Numbered from the stretch's first letter, positions 35,144-44,737 are shown. The stretch is 64,000 nt of DNA from Roseateles amylovorans (GCF_025398155.2 NZ_CP104562.2:2852001-2916000); one strand, 5' to 3'. The notes: generated by a model not told the origin, from the letters alone. Translations and numbers: made by a program.

Positions 35144-36556
35144 TCAGGCGCCCAGCAAGGACTGCCCGCACACCCGCAGCACTTGGGCGTTGATCGGGCC
35201 TGACTCCGGCGCGGCGAGGAAGGCAATGGCTTCGGCCACGTCCTCCGGTCGACCGCCTTGCTTCAGGGCGTTCAGCCGCCGTCCGGCTTCACGAAGCATC
35301 AGGGGAATCCGTCGGGTCATGGCCGTTTCGATGAAGCCCGGCGCCACCGCATTCACCGTGATGCCCCGGGTGGCCAGCTCGTCGGCCCGGGCGCGCACAT
35401 AGCCGATCAATGCCGCTTTGCTGGCGCTGTAGTTGGTCTGGCCCGCATTGCCGGCGATGCCGCTGATGGAGGAGAGGCAGATCTCCCGCGCACCGTCGAC
35501 GATCAAGCCATCGATGTCGAGCCGATCGTCGATCGTCGCAATCGCCGACAGGTTCACCGCCATCACACTGTCCCACTCGGCCGCGCTCATGCGGGTGAGG
35601 GTGCGATCACGGGTGATGCCGGCGTTGTGCACCAGCACCTCCAGCCCGCCGAAGCGGGCCGCTGCGGCCGCGATCTTGTGCGGCGCTTCGGCGCTGACCA
35701 GATCGATCGCCAACAACTCTCCGCCGATCTCGCTGGTGAGGGCGATCAGGGCGTCCTTCGTGGCCGGCATATCAACGCACAGCACCCGCAGGCCCTCGCG
35801 CGCCAAGCGCCGTGCCGTGGCCGCGCCAATGCCGCCGGCCGCGCCGGTGACCAAGGCGGTCTTCATCGGGCGCGGGTTCGAGCCGGCGGCGGGGGTGGTG
35901 GCGCTTGGCGCCGCGGTCGCTCCCAGGGGCCGCTGAGGCTCGGCCGGGTCCGTCGCGTGTTCATGCGGTCGCCATGCCAGCACCTGTCCGGAAATGTAGG
36001 CGGAGCGATCGTTGCCGAAATATCGCAAGGCGCCGACCAGGGACGACGGCGCGACGGGCGTGGCCAGCGTCCGAGAGGGCAGCACCAGCAGATTGGCCGT
36101 GGCACCGCGTCGACCCAATTCCTTGGACAGGGATCGGGTGAAGCCATGCAGCGCCTGGGCGCAGGCAGCCCGCAGGGGCACGGCCAGATCGCCCGCATCC
36201 TCCGCCAGTAGCAGCACATGCGCGCCGAGGCTCAACCGGGGCAGCACCGACTGCACCTGCTGGAACAGCGCGCGCAAGGCGGCGATGTCGACACAGGCGG
36301 TGGCGTCGACGATCAACGTCTGCACTCCGCCGCTGTCGATCAGTTCACCGCCCTGACTCGCCACGGCATGCCGCAAGGCCTCCCGCAAGGGCGCCTCGCC
36401 GATGGCCACGATCTGCACCCGACGGCCTTCCAGCTCGCGATCGCCATAGGCATCGGCGCGGCGCGGCAGGGGTCGAGGCTGCGGCAGCCCCAGTGCCTCG
36501 ACGATCGGGCGACCCCATGGATGGTTGGCAAAGGCAAGCAGGCGGTCGTCAGGCAT
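35144..36556 (-). CDS. High-molecular-weight 3-oxoacyl-ACP reductase (FabG-like SDR)
   Basis: The 470-residue protein has a catalytic short-chain dehydrogenase domain in its C-terminal half. It contains NADP-binding TGAAGGIGAATARRLA, the NAG motif (VLVHNAGITRD) and the Ser-Tyr-Lys catalytic set in SSISGIAGNAGQTNYSASKAA. The first 220 residues form a degenerate Rossmann-like domain (VQIVAIGEAPLREAL, HVLLLAEDAGDLAVPL), as in large FabG4-type reductases, linked by an Ala/Pro/Thr-rich stretch. It would reduce 3-oxoacyl thioesters with NAD(P)H. Related genes often sit with an acetyl-CoA acetyltransferase and a MaoC dehydratase; neither is present here. Confidence 0.88.
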   Translation of the reverse strand: MPDDRLLAFANHPWGRPIVEALGLPQPRPLPRRADAYGDRELEGRRVQIVAIGEAPLREALRHAVASQGGELIDSGGVQTLIVDATACVDIAALRALFQQVQSVLPRLSLGAHVLLLAEDAGDLAVPLRAACAQALHGFTRSLSKELGRRGATANLLVLPSRTLATPVAPSSLVGALRYFGNDRSAYISGQVLAWRPHEHATDPAEPQRPLGATAAPSATTPAAGSNPRPMKTALVTGAAGGIGAATARRLAREGLRVLCVDMPATKDALIALTSEIGGELLAIDLVSAEAPHKIAAAAARFGGLEVLVHNAGITRDRTLTRMSAAEWDSVMAVNLSAIATIDDRLDIDGLIVDGAREICLSSISGIAGNAGQTNYSASKAALIGYVRARADELATRGITVNAVAPGFIETAMTRRIPLMLREAGRRLNALKQGGRPEDVAEAIAFLAAPESGPINAQVLRVCGQSLLGA

Positions 36557-36695
36557 GGTGGTCAGGCGCAGGGGAGGGCGTCGGAGTGTAGGTCGATGGC
36601 GCAGGGCTGAGGCGCTGGCGCAGCGGTCGGTTGTGGAACTGCCTCCCTAACAGGATGCCGCTTCAGAGAACGCCGCGTGAAAGAGGGCTGCGCAC

Positions 36696-38312
36696 TCATC
36701 GGCGCGCGGCCAGCAGCCAGCGACGGCGCAGCTTCTTCAGTCGAGGCCGTGGTCGAAGGTGCATCCGCAGCCGCGAGCGCGCGGGGGCCTTGGTGCCGCC
36801 GGCGATGGCGATGCCGATCCGGTTCTCGCCCTCGGCCGACTGCGCGAACGGCTCGCCGCCATGCATGCGGGCAATCGCCGCCACGATCGACAGCCCCAAC
36901 CCGTGGTGATCGGCGCCGCGGCTGCGAGCAGGATCCGCGCGATAGAAGCGGTCGAACAGGCGGGGCAGGTGATCGGCATGGATGCAGGGACCGAGGTTGC
37001 TCACCGACAGGCGCACCACCCCGGCCGCATCGGACTCGATGCACACCCGCAGCTCGGTGTCGGCGGTGGCGTAGCGGGTGGCATTGCCGAGCAGGTTGGA
37101 CAGTCCGCGCTTGAGCAGCGGGGCGTCGAACTCGCCCGAGGCATCGCCGTCGATGCGAAGCCGGAGCCCGGCCTCGGCGATGGCCGCTTCGTGATAGTCC
37201 GCCACATCGGCGGCCAGCGCCGCGAGGCTGCCGACCGCCTGTCGCCGGGCGCTGGCGCCACTGTCCGCATGGGAGAGGAACAGCATGTCGTTGACGATGC
37301 CCGCCATCCGGCGCAGTTCCTCCAGGTTGGAGCCCAACTGGTCGAGGGTGGCGGCCGGGACGCCGGGTTGGCGCATCGCGATCTCGGTGCCGGTGATCAG
37401 CGTGGCCAAGGGCGTGCGCAGCTCATGCGCGACGTCGGCATTGAAGCCCTCGAGCTGCGCATAGCTGCGCCCGAGCCGCTCCAGCAGCGCATTGAACTGG
37501 TCCACCAGCGGCATCAGCTCCTCGGGCTGCTGGGAGCCGTCCAATCGTTCATGCAGTTTTTCCGCAGCGAGCTGTCGGGTCTGATCGACCAGCAGCCGCA
37601 TCGGCGACAGCGCCAGCCGCACCAGCAGCACACAGCCCACCGAGACCAGCAGCGCGCCGATGAGCGAGGCGGTCATCAAGGTCAGCCCCAGGCGCTGGAG
37701 AAAGCTTGCATCGCGGCGCACATCCAGCCACAGCGTGCCGGACAGTCCGGTGGCTGCCGGGTCGACATCGAGCGCCCGCCATGCGGCCGGGCGAAACGCT
37801 CGCCCGGCGAGCGACGCTTGCGCTGGAATGGGATGGTCGACCAGCACCTTGCCCGCCGCATCGGTCAGCCGAAGGCGGAGTTCCTGGTGGATATCCAGGA
37901 AGTCGGCGAGCTGCTGAACGCGGGCGGGGGGCGGTGTGGTCGGTGAAGGCGATCGCGCGGGTGGCCGCGACAGGGCGCGGGGAGGGGACAGTGCGCCATC
38001 GCGATCGATCGTCGAGGCCGGCGGATCCAGGTCGGGATGCGCCGCCAGCAGATGCCGCACCTGCGCCAGGTTCTGCGCGAGCGTGTCGTCCTGTCGGCGT
38101 TCCAGGCTGGCGGCGGTGAGCAGATAGGCGGCGAGCGAGACCAGCGCCAGGCCGGTGAAGGTCTGCGTGGCCAACCACAGGGAGAGCCGAGCGCCGAGGC
38201 TGTCTGCGAACGGCAGACGCCGTCGTGCGGAGGATCTCGCGCCGAGTGCCGCCGGTCGCGCGTGATCGACCGGTGGTGCGTGTCGTCCCCAACGCGCGCC
38301 CAGGGATCTCAT
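36696..38312 (-). CDS. CusS-type membrane sensor histidine kinase, orphan
   Basis: The kinase of about 538 residues has two transmembrane segments (near residues 48-70 and 213-237) around a periplasmic domain with a Pro/Ser-rich insertion. A HAMP segment, a HisKA helix (LEGFNADVAHELRTPLATLITGTEIAM in sense) and a HATPase (NLLGNATRYA, FDRFYRADPARSRG, HGLGLSIV) follow. The pattern matches heavy-metal sensor kinases (CusS/CzcS). No response regulator is adjacent, which is unusual for this class. An ATG at 38342 would extend the protein by 10 residues, but it lies 10 bases from an operator at 38352-38367, so 38312 is preferred. The likely partner is the CusR-like regulator at 18574-19266. Confidence 0.88.
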   Translation of the reverse strand: MRSLGARWGRHAPPVDHARPAALGARSSARRRLPFADSLGARLSLWLATQTFTGLALVSLAAYLLTAASLERRQDDTLAQNLAQVRHLLAAHPDLDPPASTIDRDGALSPPRALSRPPARSPSPTTPPPARVQQLADFLDIHQELRLRLTDAAGKVLVDHPIPAQASLAGRAFRPAAWRALDVDPAATGLSGTLWLDVRRDASFLQRLGLTLMTASLIGALLVSVGCVLLVRLALSPMRLLVDQTRQLAAEKLHERLDGSQQPEELMPLVDQFNALLERLGRSYAQLEGFNADVAHELRTPLATLITGTEIAMRQPGVPAATLDQLGSNLEELRRMAGIVNDMLFLSHADSGASARRQAVGSLAALAADVADYHEAAIAEAGLRLRIDGDASGEFDAPLLKRGLSNLLGNATRYATADTELRVCIESDAAGVVRLSVSNLGPCIHADHLPRLFDRFYRADPARSRGADHHGLGLSIVAAIARMHGGEPFAQSAEGENRIGIAIAGGTKAPARSRLRMHLRPRPRLKKLRRRWLLAARR

Positions 38313-38351
38313 TGCGGCCCCGATCCTGGGTACGCCTGCCATCGCGCCAGG

Positions 38352-38367
38352 ATGACAAAACTGTCAT
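38352..38367. promoter_or_regulatory. CusR-like palindromic operator, copy 2
   Basis: ATGACAAAACTGTCAT is a perfect ATGACA/TGTCAT inverted repeat between the orphan kinase and the DUF4148 gene. A TAAATT hexamer at 38401-38406 could be the -10 for the DUF4148 gene, placing the operator near position -50. Its reverse complement differs by one base from the site at 19302-19317. Confidence 0.72.
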
Positions 38368-38498
38368 GTGCGCGTTGGTTGCTTGTCGGTGTGCTGAGAC
38401 TAAATTCAATCCCAACGCGATGGACACAGAGCTTCAGCCGCATTCGCTGAATCGCTACCGCCGTCGCACTGCCTTCAACTTCCTTCAGGAGATCCATC

Positions 38499-38942
38499 AT
38501 GAACAAGATCCGCAATCGTCTGGCCATTCCGTTGAGTGCAATGGCCATCGCCGCCGCCATGAGCGTCCCGGCTTTTGCGCAGGTGGAAGAAGAGGTCATG
38601 TCGGGCCCGAAGACACGTGATCAGGTGATGGCCGAGCTGGAGCAGGCCCACGCCGACGGCTCGCTGGCCAAGGTCAACAGCGAAGCCGGTTATGCGCCGG
38701 ACTTCGACGAAGCCCTGGGACGTGGCGTCATCTACTCCAACACCCAGCCCGAGGCTGACACCTCGGTCAGCATGAACAGCGCGGCCGAGCTGCAATTCGC
38801 GCCGACGGCCGCAGGTGGCAAGTCGCGTGCCCAGGTGATGGACGAACTGCAGCAAGCCCGTGAGAACGGCTCGCTGGCCAAGATCTGGAGCGAATCGGGT
38901 TATGCGCCGGAGTTGGAGACGGCGCAGATGTCGGGCCGCTGA
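38499..38942 (+). CDS. Secreted DUF4148-type protein with two repeats
   Basis: The 147-residue protein has a Sec signal peptide (about 1-27, MAIAAAMSVPAFAQ) and two copies of a roughly 35-residue motif. These are KTRDQVMAELEQAHADGSL...SEAGYAPDF and KSRAQVMDELQQARENGSL...SESGYAPEL. This is the core of the DUF4148 family common in Burkholderiales periplasmic proteins. Function is unknown. It is divergent from the orphan kinase and probably controlled through the operator at 38352-38367. A strong terminator follows. A paralogue with three repeats lies at 61392-61892. Confidence 0.88.
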   Translation: MNKIRNRLAIPLSAMAIAAAMSVPAFAQVEEEVMSGPKTRDQVMAELEQAHADGSLAKVNSEAGYAPDFDEALGRGVIYSNTQPEADTSVSMNSAAELQFAPTAAGGKSRAQVMDELQQARENGSLAKIWSESGYAPELETAQMSGR

Positions 38943-38998
38943 TCAAACATCGGCGAGCCGACGGAGCCGCCATCACGGCGTGCTCATCCTCGGATGAA

Positions 38999-39027
38999 GG
39001 GGCCCCTCACGGGGCCCCGTTCGTTTT
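38999..39027 (+). terminator. Rho-independent terminator of the DUF4148 gene
   Basis: GGGGCCCC and GGGGCCCC form a self-complementary 8-base stem around a TCAC loop, followed by GTTCGTTTT. It lies 57 bases after the stop codon. Confidence 0.85.
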
Positions 39028-39128
39028 GAAAGCGGTGCAGGCGGCCCCACTTTCAAGTCCCCTCTTGCAAGTGCCGCTCTTGCAACTGCCGCTCCTGCAA
39101 GAGGGCCGCCAGCAGGCACGGCAAGGTG

Positions 39129-40154
39129 CTAGCGATCAGCGCGGGGCTTGCCGGTGGATCCGCGCACCACCAGCTTGGGCGGTTCGGTGACGAGCATCGG
39201 CAGCGGGCGGTCCGGTTCGGCCTTGATCTCCGACTGCAGCAATTGCACCGCCAGCGAGGCGGCTTCCGCCGTGGGCATGGCCACGGTGCTGAGCGCCGGA
39301 CGCATCTGATGCGCCAGCTGGATGTCGGTGACGCCGATCACCGACAGGTCGCGCGGCACTTCCATGCCCAGTTCTGCTGCTGCTTGCAACACGCCCAGTG
39401 CCGGCAGGTCGTTGGTCGCGAACACCGCGGTCAGGCCCGGCACGCCGGCCAGCAGGCTGTGCGCCGCATTGCGGCCTTCATCGATGGTGTCGTGGCCGAA
39501 GCGGATGTGGGTCTGCGGCAGGTCGACGTCGGCCTTGTGCAGGGTGTCGATGAATCCCTGCAGCCGCCACTTGTGGTTGCCGCTGGGCTCGCTGCCGGAG
39601 ACCGCGCCCAGCCGTCGATGACCCAGGCGGAGCAGATGTTCTGCCGCCAGCACGCCGGCCTGGTACAGATCCACCGCCACGCAGGGCAGCGGCGGCGGTT
39701 CCTGCGGCCGCTCCCACATGCACAGCACCACCGGCACGCCGCGTCGGCGCAGGTCCTGCAAGGCGTCGAGCTGGACGAAGTCCGCATTCATGACGATCAC
39801 GCCCTGCGCCAGGGCGCCGCCGACCGCGTCGAGATAGGCTCGCTCCTGCGCCGGATCGTCATTGGTGTTGCAGACCAGCAGGAAGTAGCCGAGCTTGCGC
39901 GCGGCCCGCTCCACCTCGAGTGCGAACTCCGGGTAGAACGGGTTGGCAATGCTGCTGACCACCAGCGCCATGGTGTGGGGCTTGCCCTCGACCAGCGCAC
40001 GCGCCATGAGGTTGGGCCGATAGCCCAGCGCCTCGACGGCCGCCAGCACCCGGCGGCGTGTCTCTTCACCCACCTTGCCGCGGTTGCGCAACACATTGGA
40101 GACGGTGGCGGCCGTGACGCCCGCCGCCTGGGCCACCTCGACCAGCGTCGTCAT
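39129..40154 (-). CDS. LacI-family regulator of the galactan locus
   Basis: The 341-residue repressor has a LacI helix-turn-helix (TLVEVAQAAGVTAATVSNVLRNRGKV, about 3-28) with the hinge helix region RPNLMARALVEG. A periplasmic-binding-protein-like effector domain follows (about 60-335). The ATG overlaps the galK stop as ATGA, so it is co-transcribed with galactose genes. The inducer is probably galactose or a galacto-oligosaccharide, by context. Three palindromes, TTAAKCGMTTAA, at 44738, 45021 and 60947 have the form expected for LacI-family operators and are its likely targets. Since its own operon starts downstream of one of them, it would be autoregulated. Confidence 0.92.
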   Translation of the reverse strand: MTTLVEVAQAAGVTAATVSNVLRNRGKVGEETRRRVLAAVEALGYRPNLMARALVEGKPHTMALVVSSIANPFYPEFALEVERAARKLGYFLLVCNTNDDPAQERAYLDAVGGALAQGVIVMNADFVQLDALQDLRRRGVPVVLCMWERPQEPPPLPCVAVDLYQAGVLAAEHLLRLGHRRLGAVSGSEPSGNHKWRLQGFIDTLHKADVDLPQTHIRFGHDTIDEGRNAAHSLLAGVPGLTAVFATNDLPALGVLQAAAELGMEVPRDLSVIGVTDIQLAHQMRPALSTVAMPTAEAASLAVQLLQSEIKAEPDRPLPMLVTEPPKLVVRGSTGKPRADR

Positions 40155-41395
40155 GCCGACGCCGCGTTCCGTGCCGGCGTGCCGTCCGTCCAGGCGTCCG
40201 CCCGTGCGCCGGGACCGGCCTCGCACAGGTAGACCAGGGCGGGCAGGCCCTCCGGCGAGCGATAGCCGGCTTCCAGCGCTTCCAGCGCCTTGGGCACGAG
40301 TTCCTTCTTCAGCAGCGCGATGCAGCAGCCGCCGAAGCCGCCGCCGGTCATGCGCGCGCCACCGTCCTGGCCCGCCACCTGTTGCAGCACTGCGGCCAAT
40401 TGGTCCACGGCGGGCGTGGTGATCTCGAAATCGTCCCGCATGGAGGCATGGGACGCGGCCATCAGTTCGCCCAGACGGGGCAGGTCGCCCTGGCGCAAGG
40501 CCTCGGTGGCGGCGAGCACGCGCTCGTTCTCGGTGATGATGTGGCGCGCGCGGCGGAACACCTTGTCGGGCAGTTGCGCGGCATTGAGCATGTCCAGGGT
40601 CGCGTCACGCAGCGCCGGCACGCCGAGCGCACGAGCGGCCTGCTCGCACTGGGCGCGGCGTTCGTTGTAGGCGCTGTCGACCAGCCCGCGCTTGACCCGC
40701 GAATGCGCGATCAGCAGGGTGGTGCCCTCGGGCAGCGGCACCGCACGGGTATCGAGCGAGCGGCAGTCGATCAGCAGCGCATGTTCGGGGCGGCCCTCGG
40801 CGCTGGCGAGCTGGTCCATGATGCCGCACTGGCAGCCGACAAAGCGGTTCTCCGCCTGCTGGGCCAGACGCGCCAGCTGCTTGCCGTTCAGTTCCGGATC
40901 GCCGGCGAGCTTCTGTGCCGCCCGCAGCAGGGCCAGGGCCAGCGAGGCCGACGAGCTCAATCCCGCGCCCATCGGCACATCCCCGGCGATCACCAGGTTC
41001 ATGCCGTCTATCGAGATCAGCGAGGGCACCAGCTGGGCCAGCGTGCCGCGCACATGGTCGCGCCAGCCCCCGCCGGGATAGTGCGGCGGCTCGGCGCTGA
41101 GCGGGAAGCGGTCGTCGGCCTGTTCCTCGTCGAGCGCCAGGGCGTCGACCAGGCCATCGGTGCGGGGGCCGGCGGCGACCCAGGTGTCGCGGTCGATCGC
41201 GGCGGGCAGGACGAAGCCGTCGTTGTAATCGGTGTGTTCGCCGATCAGGTTGACGCGACCCGGTGCGCGGGCCAGCACCGTGGGCGCCACGCCGTGACGC
41301 GCGGTGAAGGCGCGGATGACGGACTCGGCGGTCGGCGGCAGCCCGGTGGTCGCGGAGACGGGGGGGGCGGTCATGGAAGTGGAGGTCGAAGCCAT
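40151..41395 (-). CDS. galK: Galactokinase
   Basis: The 414-residue GHMP kinase phosphorylates galactose at C1 with ATP, the first committed Leloir step. It has the galactokinase signature GRVNLIGEHTDYNDGFVLP, the ATP-binding VPMGAGLSSSASLALALL and the third motif GGARMTGGGFGGCCIALL. The length is slightly above the usual because of about 20 extra N-terminal residues; an ATG at 41374 is an alternative start. The stop overlaps the regulator start (ATGA) and the gene follows galT by 29 bases. It acts in the cytoplasm on galactose released by the two beta-galactosidases. Confidence 0.95.
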   Translation of the reverse strand: MASTSTSMTAPPVSATTGLPPTAESVIRAFTARHGVAPTVLARAPGRVNLIGEHTDYNDGFVLPAAIDRDTWVAAGPRTDGLVDALALDEEQADDRFPLSAEPPHYPGGGWRDHVRGTLAQLVPSLISIDGMNLVIAGDVPMGAGLSSSASLALALLRAAQKLAGDPELNGKQLARLAQQAENRFVGCQCGIMDQLASAEGRPEHALLIDCRSLDTRAVPLPEGTTLLIAHSRVKRGLVDSAYNERRAQCEQAARALGVPALRDATLDMLNAAQLPDKVFRRARHIITENERVLAATEALRQGDLPRLGELMAASHASMRDDFEITTPAVDQLAAVLQQVAGQDGGARMTGGGFGGCCIALLKKELVPKALEALEAGYRSPEGLPALVYLCEAGPGARADAWTDGTPARNAASA

Positions 41396-41424
41396 CGGAG
41401 GTGCAGTCGGTGAGGCCGCGCGGA

Positions 41425-42489
41425 TCAGCGCTGGCGGTAGTGAACGGTGGACTGCTCGCGCAGTCGGGCAGCGGCCTGCTCAGGCGTCAGGTCGCGCTGG
41501 GATTCTGCGAGCAGCTCGAAACCCACCATGAACTTGCGGACCGTGGCGCTGCGCAGCAGCGGCGGATGAAAGTGGGCATGCAGCTGCCAATGGGCGCCGT
41601 CCGGTGCGTCAGGCCCGGACGGGGCACCGTGCCAGCCCATCGAATAGGGGAAGCTGCACTGGAACAGGTTGTCGTAGCGGGTCGTCAGCTCGCGCAGGGC
41701 GTCGGCCAGGCGGGCACGTTGCGATTCGGTCATCTGCTCCAGGCGCTGCACCGGGAAGCGCGGCAGCAGCAGGGTCTCGAACGGCCACTCGGCCCAATAC
41801 GGCACGATGGCCAGCCAGTCGTCGTTCTGGACCACCACCCGCTCGCCGGAGGCTGCCTCGGCGCGTGCCAGCGCCAGCAGCATCGGCTCGCCACGGGTGG
41901 CCAGCCAGTCGCGCTGCTGCTGGTCCTCGCGGTTCGGCAGTTCGGGCAGGAAGTCGCAGGCCCAGATCTGGCCGTGCGGATGCGGATTGGAGCAACCCAT
42001 CATCGCGCCCTTGTTCTCGAAGACCTGCACCCAGCGCCACTGGCGGCCCAGTTCCTCGCTCTGGTCGCACCAGGTCTGGACGACCTGGCGCAGTGCCGCC
42101 TCGTCCAGCTCCGGCAGGCTGCGACTGTGGTCCGGCGAGAAGCAGATCACCCGGCTGGTGCCGCGCGCGGGCATGGCCTCGAACAGGCCGTCGGCGCCTT
42201 CGGGCGCACCGGTGCCGGCCGCGTCGGGCGCCGGGACGTCGGCCATCAGGGCGGCGAAGTCGTTGTCGAAGACGAAGGTGCCGGTGTAGTCCGGGTTCTG
42301 CTCGCCGTTGATGCGGGTGTTGCCGGCGCAGAGGTAGCAGCTCGGATCATGGCTGGGCCGCAGCGCGGTGTCCGGACTTTCGGTCTGGCCCTGCCACGGG
42401 CGCAGGCTGCGCTGCGGGGACACCAGGACCCAGCGTCCGGCGAGCGGGTTGTAGCGGCGGTGCGAATGGCGGTTGCGGTCGAAGGACAT
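41425..42489 (-). CDS. galT: Galactose-1-phosphate uridylyltransferase
   Basis: The 354-residue enzyme exchanges UMP between UDP-glucose and galactose-1-phosphate. The active-site His-Pro-His lies in GCSNPHPHGQIWA. The zinc-type motif SCYLCAGNTR is near residue 50, and the C-terminal HAHFHPPLLRSATVRKFMVG is also typical. The start at 42489 (MSFDRNRHSHRRYNPL) matches family N-termini; the longer in-frame extension is not supported. It sits between the GH42 gene and galK on one transcript. No galE is in the window, so epimerisation must be encoded elsewhere. Confidence 0.95.
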   Translation of the reverse strand: MSFDRNRHSHRRYNPLAGRWVLVSPQRSLRPWQGQTESPDTALRPSHDPSCYLCAGNTRINGEQNPDYTGTFVFDNDFAALMADVPAPDAAGTGAPEGADGLFEAMPARGTSRVICFSPDHSRSLPELDEAALRQVVQTWCDQSEELGRQWRWVQVFENKGAMMGCSNPHPHGQIWACDFLPELPNREDQQQRDWLATRGEPMLLALARAEAASGERVVVQNDDWLAIVPYWAEWPFETLLLPRFPVQRLEQMTESQRARLADALRELTTRYDNLFQCSFPYSMGWHGAPSGPDAPDGAHWQLHAHFHPPLLRSATVRKFMVGFELLAESQRDLTPEQAAARLREQSTVHYRQR

Positions 42490-42622
42490 CGGATCGATCG
42501 GTGAAACGGTGAAGCCCGGGTGCTTGGCCTTGCCGGACAGGGCGCGGCATGGCGTCGCGGGCGGAACCTTACGGCACGCAGCGTGCCGGTGGAATGAGGA
42601 CAAGCGCGGGCGGCCCCTGGGG

Positions 42623-44716
42623 TCAGGTGCCGTCCGCCAGGCGCCAGACGGCGACGCCACCGGCCGGCAGTGTCGCATCGCCGAGCAGGCGTGTGGCGCC
42701 TTCGGGTGACGGGACGGTCGCCGGTTGCGGTCCGTGGTTGATGGCGAACTGCCAGCGGCCACGGCGGCGCAGGCGCAGGCCGGCGGCATTCGGGTCCAGG
42801 GCGACCGGCTGAAGGCCGGCGGCGCGGGCGGCTTCGGCCATCCAGCGCTGGAGCAGGGCCTCGTCGACCAGACCGGCGTGATAGTGCCAGGTTCCATGGC
42901 TGACGCGGGCCGGCCAGCCGTCCTCGAAGCGTTCATGCACCCGCATGACCGGCGGCAGGTCGACCTCCGGCTCGATCAGGTCACGCCACTGCTGGCCGTG
43001 GCCGACCAGTTCGCCGGTGGGGCCGCCCTGCGGGCCGTTGTGCTGGGCGACATCGACGCGGTAGTCGAAGTCGTCAAGCGAGGTGGCCACGGCGTAACGG
43101 CGACCCGGACGCATCGATTCGACCGCACGCACGCGGATGGGCAGGAACTTGCACAGCGGCCCCGGGGGCAGCGGGGTGGCGATGCCGAGGCTGTCCGTCT
43201 TGCTGCCGGTGCGGGGGCCGGCCACCACCACGGCGGACAGGCCGGACAGCTGTCGGGTCAGCGACTCGGGCAGGTGCAGCACGCCGGGCAGCACCACCAG
43301 GGCATAGGCGCGCAGATCGTCCTGCGGGCCCACGACGTCGACATCCAGGCCCAGGCGTCGCAGCGCCGAGTAATAGCGGACGGCCATGCCGAAGCCCGCC
43401 ATGTCCGCGCCCTGCGGCTGGATCTGGCTCATCCACAGCGAGGGATAGTCCACCACCAGGGCGACGCGGGCCGGTGCGGTGGTCAGCGCGTCGGGGCCGC
43501 CGGCCTCGAGCAGTTGCTCGATCTCGGCGCGCACCTGAGCGGCTTCATGGCCGCCGAGGTCCAGCACGCCATCCGGCCGGTTCAGGCCGGAATGCATCTG
43601 CTCCTGACCGAAGGGCAACTGGCGCCAACGGAAATACGACACCAGCTCGGCGCCGTGGGCAAAGGCCTCCCAGGTCCAGGCCCGCACCATGCCCGGCAGC
43701 GGCAGGGCGTTCCAGGCCGCCCAGTTCACCGGGCCGGCCTGCTGTTCCATCACCCACATGCGGCCATGGCCGATGCCGCGATAGAGGTCGTGATGGAAGG
43801 CGCTGAGGTCCGGATGACCGGTGCGGGCCCATTGCTGGCGCTCCGGCTCGGTCAGGAATCGGGCGGCGGTGTCCACATGGCCCAGCGGATAGCTGTCCCA
43901 GGCGGCGATGTCGAGTTCCGCGCCGAGGGTGTGGTGATCGAAATCCCCGAACAGCCCCATGAAGTTGTGCAGCACCGGTCGATCCACCGCATGGGCCCGC
44001 AGGATCTCGACCTGCATCCGGTTGAAGCGGATGACTTCGTCCGAGGCAAAGCGGCGGAAGTCCAGGGCATGGCTCGGCAGCGGATCGGTCGGCTGGCCGA
44101 CCGGGAAACCCACCTGCTCGAAGCTCAGGAACTGCAGCCCCCAGAAGGCGGTGCCCCAGGCCTCGTTGAGGGCCTCGATGCTGCGGTAGCGGTCCGACAG
44201 CCAGCGCTGGAACGCCGCCAGGGCGGCCGGCGTGTAGGACAGGATGGTGTCGTGGCAGCCGTACTCGTTGTCGGTCTGCCAGGCGATGACGGCCGGATGG
44301 CGACCGTAGCGCTCCGCCATCGCGGTGACGATGCGGCGTGAAGCCTCGATCATCGACGGGCTGGAGAAGCAGTAATGCCGCCGGGCGCCGAAGGCCTTGA
44401 CGCGACCGTTCGCATCCATCGGCAAGACGTCCGGATGGGCCTCCACCAGCCACTGCGGCGGGGCGGCGGTGGGCGTGCCCAAAATCACCTGCAGGCCTTC
44501 CTGGGCCAGGACCTCGATGGCCTCGTCCAGCCATGACCAGTCGAAGCGGCCCGCTTCGGGCTCCATGCGGGACCAGGCGAATTCGGCGATCCGCACCGTG
44601 GACAGGCCCAGCTCGCGCATGGCGCGGGCGTCGTCGCGCCAGCGCTCACGGGGCCATTGTTCGGGGTAGTAGCACACGCCCAGGCGCAGCGGGGTCGACG
44701 GATGGGAAGGATTCAC
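42623..44716 (-). CDS. GH42 beta-galactosidase (GanB/GanA-like)
   Basis: The 697-residue enzyme has the GH42 three-domain layout: a TIM barrel (about 10-390), a trimerisation domain (about 395-610) and a small C-terminal beta domain. GVCYYPEQWPRERW at the start is characteristic. The acid/base Glu is E151 in WQTDNEYGCH and the nucleophile is E324 in WVMEQQAGPVNW. There is no signal peptide, so it works in the cytoplasm on imported beta-galactosides. GH42 enzymes next to GH53 galactanases usually hydrolyse beta-1,4-galacto-oligosaccharides. It is first in the operon with galT, galK and the regulator, with an operator 22 bases upstream of the start. Confidence 0.95.
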   Translation of the reverse strand: MNPSHPSTPLRLGVCYYPEQWPRERWRDDARAMRELGLSTVRIAEFAWSRMEPEAGRFDWSWLDEAIEVLAQEGLQVILGTPTAAPPQWLVEAHPDVLPMDANGRVKAFGARRHYCFSSPSMIEASRRIVTAMAERYGRHPAVIAWQTDNEYGCHDTILSYTPAALAAFQRWLSDRYRSIEALNEAWGTAFWGLQFLSFEQVGFPVGQPTDPLPSHALDFRRFASDEVIRFNRMQVEILRAHAVDRPVLHNFMGLFGDFDHHTLGAELDIAAWDSYPLGHVDTAARFLTEPERQQWARTGHPDLSAFHHDLYRGIGHGRMWVMEQQAGPVNWAAWNALPLPGMVRAWTWEAFAHGAELVSYFRWRQLPFGQEQMHSGLNRPDGVLDLGGHEAAQVRAEIEQLLEAGGPDALTTAPARVALVVDYPSLWMSQIQPQGADMAGFGMAVRYYSALRRLGLDVDVVGPQDDLRAYALVVLPGVLHLPESLTRQLSGLSAVVVAGPRTGSKTDSLGIATPLPPGPLCKFLPIRVRAVESMRPGRRYAVATSLDDFDYRVDVAQHNGPQGGPTGELVGHGQQWRDLIEPEVDLPPVMRVHERFEDGWPARVSHGTWHYHAGLVDEALLQRWMAEAARAAGLQPVALDPNAAGLRLRRRGRWQFAINHGPQPATVPSPEGATRLLGDATLPAGGVAVWRLADGT

Positions 44717-44737
44717 GGCAGCGTCGGGTGGAATGAG

